Origin: Ceratotherium simum simum | Lineage: Eukaryota; Chordata; Mammalia; Perissodactyla; Rhinocerotidae | Assembly (NCBI RefSeq): GCF_000283155.1 | Contig: NW_004454216.1 | Span: 1,158,859-1,222,858, forward strand | Direction of reading: 5' to 3' | Length of the DNA stretch: 64,000 bases | Part shown: one piece after another, positions 61,130 to 64,000 of the stretch | Layout of the letters: each line of letters opens with the position of its first letter | How positions within the stretch are numbered: position 1 is the first letter of the stretch | Program-made: the position numbers and the translations under genes | The notes under the pieces: model-generated | Database searches by the model: none | What the model was told of the DNA's origin: nothing | What the model saw: the letters and a program-made list of their open reading frames with translations, nothing else

Positions 61130-61375
61130 TAATAACCTCTATTAAATAAGTGTCTGAGATGGGCATTAATATATATTATTTCTAACTCTGAAAACAGCAC
61201 TACAAGACAGATATATATTTCTGTTTTACAAAGAGGAAACTGAGGCCAAGAATTTTTATTTTTACTTGCCTAGTACTGACAGCTAATCGTGGCAAGGCTG
61301 GGATTCAAATCCGTTCCTGTTTGGTTGCAAAAGTACCATCTTTCTACCAAGCTACATTGTTTGCTTGGTTTTTTT
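61130..61375 (-). mobile_element. MIR SINE
   Basis: Reverse MIR: TTCTGTTTTACAAAGAGGAA then ACTGAGGCCAAG, GGCAAGGCTGGGATTCAAAT and TCTTTCTACCAAGCTAC. 61375-62050 has nothing recognised. Confidence 0.8.
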
Positions 61376-62064
61376 GGTAACATTCAGTTCAAATAGAAAT
61401 TAGGCACATTTGAAACATAAATTTCAGAGTTCTCAGAGAGTTTTTAGCTATGTCTGCATGAGATGATAGATTATTTACGTTTTATTCAGATGCTTGGCAC
61501 CTAAGTAGTAGTATAACGAAAACTTGGAAGGTCAGAGATTCACGGTACTAGTCCGTTATTTTTTTTGTTCTACCTTCATCTTCTAATGGGCTTTCTGATC
61601 AGCTCTGGGAACCTGTTCCAGTCAGAGCAACCATGACTCCCATATATGAAATCTGAGAATTTACCAGAGTCTTCTATTCACAGCATTATCACTCTTTCTA
61701 GTATGGCCTACTCATGGTCCTTAATCACTCTTAAAAAGACAAGGGGGATAAGATCGTGGTTATCCCCTGCTAGAACTTGTTATTGAATCATATTTCCTCG
61801 AGGTTACTCAGAAAAGGAGCCGGTAAATTGTTAGAAGAGCTGGACAGTATTCTGATGCCACGCGGACAGACCAATATGGAATAAAAAACAAACAAACAAA
61901 AAAGGAATGTGAATGGTAAGTTCCCAATAAGATTCCATCTTGTACCTCTTTATATAAGAGTTAACATCCAGTCTGTCGAATTTATATTCTCAATGTGGTT
62001 CACTGACTTATTCAACAGCCTACCTCTCTAAACCAAACTTTGTCTATTCAAAAGTATTGCACTG

Positions 62065-62305
62065 TGGGGCCAGCCCAGTGGCGCAAGCGGTTAAGTGTGC
62101 GCGCTCCGCTGCAGCAGCCCGGGGCTCGCCAGTTCGGATCCTGGGCGAGCACCGATGCACCTCTTGTCAAGCCATGCTGTGGTGGCATCCCATATGAAGT
62201 GGAGGAAGATGGGCATGGATGTTAGCCCAGCGCCAGTCTTCCTCAGCAAAAAGAGGAGGATTGGCAGATGTTAGCTCAGGGCCGATCTTCCTCACACACA
62301 CACAA
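62065..62305 (+). mobile_element. ERE SINE, full length, young-looking
   Basis: Forward ERE close to what I remember of the family consensus: GGGGCCAGCCCAGTGGCGCA, AGCGGTTAAGTGTGCGCGCT, GTCAAGCCATGCTGTGGTGG, then both tail blocks (TCTTCCTCAGCAAAAAGAGG and GATCTTCCTCACACACACAC). The flanks AAAAGTATTGCACTG (62050-62064) and AAAAGTATTCCACTG (62306-62320) differ at one base. High CpG retention suggests a relatively recent insertion. The 61-codon frame across it is not a gene. Confidence 0.96.
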
Positions 62306-62319
62306 AAAAGTATTCCACT

Positions 62320-63250
62320 GAAAGCACCTTGCACGGTACATCCAAAAAACTAGAAGCCCTGCTATTACATACTCACAGAGTTAACTGACAGTCTAATTAA
62401 AGTATAACCTATATGATATTAGACAATTCTGATTAAAACCTAAAGTTTAGAATTGCTATTGCCAAGGGATATTTAATAATGTTCCACAGGAAATAACTTG
62501 ATGGTCATGTTTCTAGGCAATGAAGGATCAATTTTCAATTCAACCTAAGTAGAAAGATGAAACTCATTTGAAAGAGAATTTAAGATCATCCTTTCTGAAT
62601 CACAGGGAGAGTAGGAAAGAACACTAATCTCATAAAAGTAGACAGAAATACAGGAGTTCAGGTAGAAAAAGAGCACTTCAATATTACACAGTCATCTCCA
62701 AGGTTAAGAAGAAAAGTCTAAGAACTATTAGGAGACAAAATTTTAATACAGACAGATTTTACAGTACAAGAACAATAGAATACATGAAGAAGATCCAAAC
62801 AGAATTAGTAGTATTCCTTGAACCAATACTACTTTTTTCCTCATTCTTTTTGACAAGAAACTAAACCCTTGATGACAAAAGAGTTTCATCTAATGTCCAG
62901 TGTCCAACCGATGGGTAGTGGTTAAACAACTAATTAAGAAAGATTCCCAGACTTTATATGAACCCAATAAAAAAGAGTAATGTGAAATACTTAAGATGAT
63001 TGACATAGGTGAGAGAGAGGGGGCATGATTACACTTGTGCTGTATATTCGATAACCCTAATAAGTGACTAATCAATACCCTTATAGAACTTAATTTATTG
63101 TGTTTAATAGTCACATTTTCATTTGTAATGTATTTTTACCACCACCATCTGCAAGATGAAGCATTTTCTGTTATATGTGAGCCTTGGAAAAATGATCTTG
63201 TCCCTATATCCATATTCACTATCATTCCCCTATAGTAAATCATCTAAGAC
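62320..63250. other. Intronic sequence, nothing recognised
   Basis: No confident repeat or exon between the ERE and the L1 block at the window end. Confidence 0.5.
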
Positions 63251-63704
63251 TTTTTTTGTTGATGTCATAATAGTTTATAACATTGTGAAATTTTAGTTGT
63301 ACATTACTGTTTGTCAGTCACCATATAAATGTGTCCCTTCACCCCTTGTGCCCAGCTCCCAACCTCCTTCCCTCTGGTAACCACCAAACTGTTCTCTCTG
63401 CCTGTGTGTTAGTTTATCTTCCCCATATGAGTGAAATCATGCAGTGTTTGTCTTTCTCTGTCTGGCTTATTTCGCTTAACATAATACCCTCCAGGTCCAT
63501 CCATGTTGTTGCAAATGAACAATTTTGTCTTTTTTAGTAGCTGAGTAGTATTCCATTGTATATGTGTGTGTATATATATATATATATACACACACATATA
63601 CCATATCTTCTTTATCCAATCATCAGTCAAGGGACATTTGGGTTGCTTCCACTTCTTGGCTATAGTGAATAATGCTGCAATGAACATAGGGGTGCATGAG
63701 CCTC
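63251..63704 (-). mobile_element. L1 3' end, antisense
   Basis: Starts with a short T-run (reverse poly-A), then ATAGTTTATAACATTGTGAA, CTCTGGTAACCACCAAACTG, CTGGCTTATTTCGCTTAACA and GTAGTATTCCATTGTATATG. It contains a palindromic microsatellite at 63559-63600 and is interrupted at about 63705 by a second L1. Confidence 0.9.
63559..63600. repeat. Palindromic (TG)n(TA)n(CA)n microsatellite
   Basis: TATATGTGTGTGTATATATA followed by the mirrored (TA)n and ACACACACATATA. It is self-complementary over about 42 bp and lies within the L1 3' UTR. Confidence 0.85.
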
Positions 63705-64000
63705 TTTGTTTTTGTTTGTTTGTTTGTTTTTATTTTTTGTTCATTGCAGTAACATTGGTTTATAACACTGCATAAATTTCAGGTGTACATCACTATACTT
63801 CTATTTCTGCATAGATTACATCATGTTCACCACCAAAATACTAATTACTACCCATCACCACACACACGTGCCGAATTATCCCTTTCGCCCTCCTCCCTCC
63901 CCACTTCCCCTCTGGTAACCACCAATCCAATCTCTGTCTCTATGTGTTTGTTTATTGTTGTTATTATCTACTACTTAATGAAGGAAATCATACGGTATTT
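63705..64000 (-). mobile_element. Younger L1 3' end, antisense, nested and cut by window
   Basis: A TTTG-rich reversed tail (TTTTTGTTTGTTTGTTTGTT) followed by AGTAACATTGGTTTATAACA, CATCACTATACTTCTATTTC and CCACTTCCCCTCTGGTAACC. This is nearly the same 3' UTR as the L1 at 51541 and is inserted in the L1 63251-63704. It runs past the window end, so its length and TSD are unknown. Confidence 0.92.

Larger units (their letters stand above)
1..64000 (-). other. STXBP5L: STXBP5L (tomosyn-2) transcription unit, internal part
   Basis: Seven exons on the minus strand form one continuous reading frame with matching splice phases. Complete introns are 54493-60805 (6.3 kb), 35148-54428 (19.3 kb), 29552-35063 (5.5 kb), 13738-29427 (15.7 kb), 7431-13658 (6.2 kb) and 2272-7275 (5.0 kb); the two outer introns run off the window. 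Tomosyns are cytosolic syntaxin-binding proteins with a double WD40 propeller and a C-terminal R-SNARE motif. They hold syntaxin/SNAP-25 in non-fusogenic complexes and restrain exocytosis in neurons and secretory cells. Only propeller sequence is encoded here, so the SNARE motif cannot be assessed. No promoter, first exon or polyadenylation site of the gene is in the window. STXBP5L is chosen over STXBP5 from residue choices remembered for the human paralogues. Confidence 0.93.

Noticed and set aside
1..64000. STXBP5 (tomosyn-1) as the gene identity
   Set aside because: The encoded residues (HSIDWHHEGKQFMC, YENGTVVFW, DLIVVDLTQS, GNTHIVNIES) fit my memory of tomosyn-2. The tomosyn-1 counterparts I recall (HSVAWHHEGKQFIC, FESGTVVLW, DLVLIDLAQN) do not match. 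A BLASTP of the joined exons would settle it.

Overview
The window is nuclear DNA from a placental mammal, almost certainly a perissodactyl (horse, rhinoceros or tapir group). It holds at least six copies of the tRNA-Ser-derived ERE SINE family, which is restricted to that order, several with intact target-site duplications (TSDs). It also holds mammalian-wide MIR, L2, L1, hAT and Tigger repeats. GC content is low, and no open reading frame is a stand-alone gene. The species cannot be fixed from the sequence alone.

The only protein-coding gene found is STXBP5L (tomosyn-2), transcribed on the minus strand, so the 5' side of the gene lies at high coordinates. Seven consecutive internal exons are present: 60806-60940, 54429-54492, 35064-35147, 29428-29551, 13659-13737, 7276-7430 and 2199-2271. 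All have GT-AG borders. The reading phase runs unbroken from exon to exon, giving 714 coding bases or about 238 codons. They encode part of the N-terminal WD40 beta-propeller region. The first exons, the second half of the propeller region and the C-terminal R-SNARE motif lie outside the window. Residue choices such as HSIDWHHEGKQFMCSHSD and LLIGYENGTVVFWDLKSKRA fit STXBP5L rather than its paralogue STXBP5.

The rest is intron. Introns 60941-64000 and 1-2198 are cut by the window edges. The 19.3 kb intron (35148-54428) is a nest of transposons: old antisense L1 broken up by a TA-flanked Tigger, a MaLR-like LTR, a hAT fragment and an ERE; then two unrelated ERV LTRs; then a rearranged L1 with a perfect 17-bp TSD; plus a tRNA-Glu-headed, RTE-tailed short element. 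The 15.7 kb intron (13738-29427) holds three L1 blocks in mixed orientation. The other introns are mostly MIR/L2 fragments and unassigned sequence.

No new multi-gene system is visible. The observations most worth checking are: (1) a tandem duplication that copied the splice donor of exon 54429-54492 into the intron; (2) a hairpin-forming inverted repeat just downstream of exon 7276-7430 that carries a consensus 5' splice site on the sense strand; (3) an L1 insertion in which a 5' leader-like segment is joined directly to the ORF2 3' third; (4) the tRNA-Glu/RTE chimeric SINE; and (5) a perfect 22-bp hairpin at 15672-15721.
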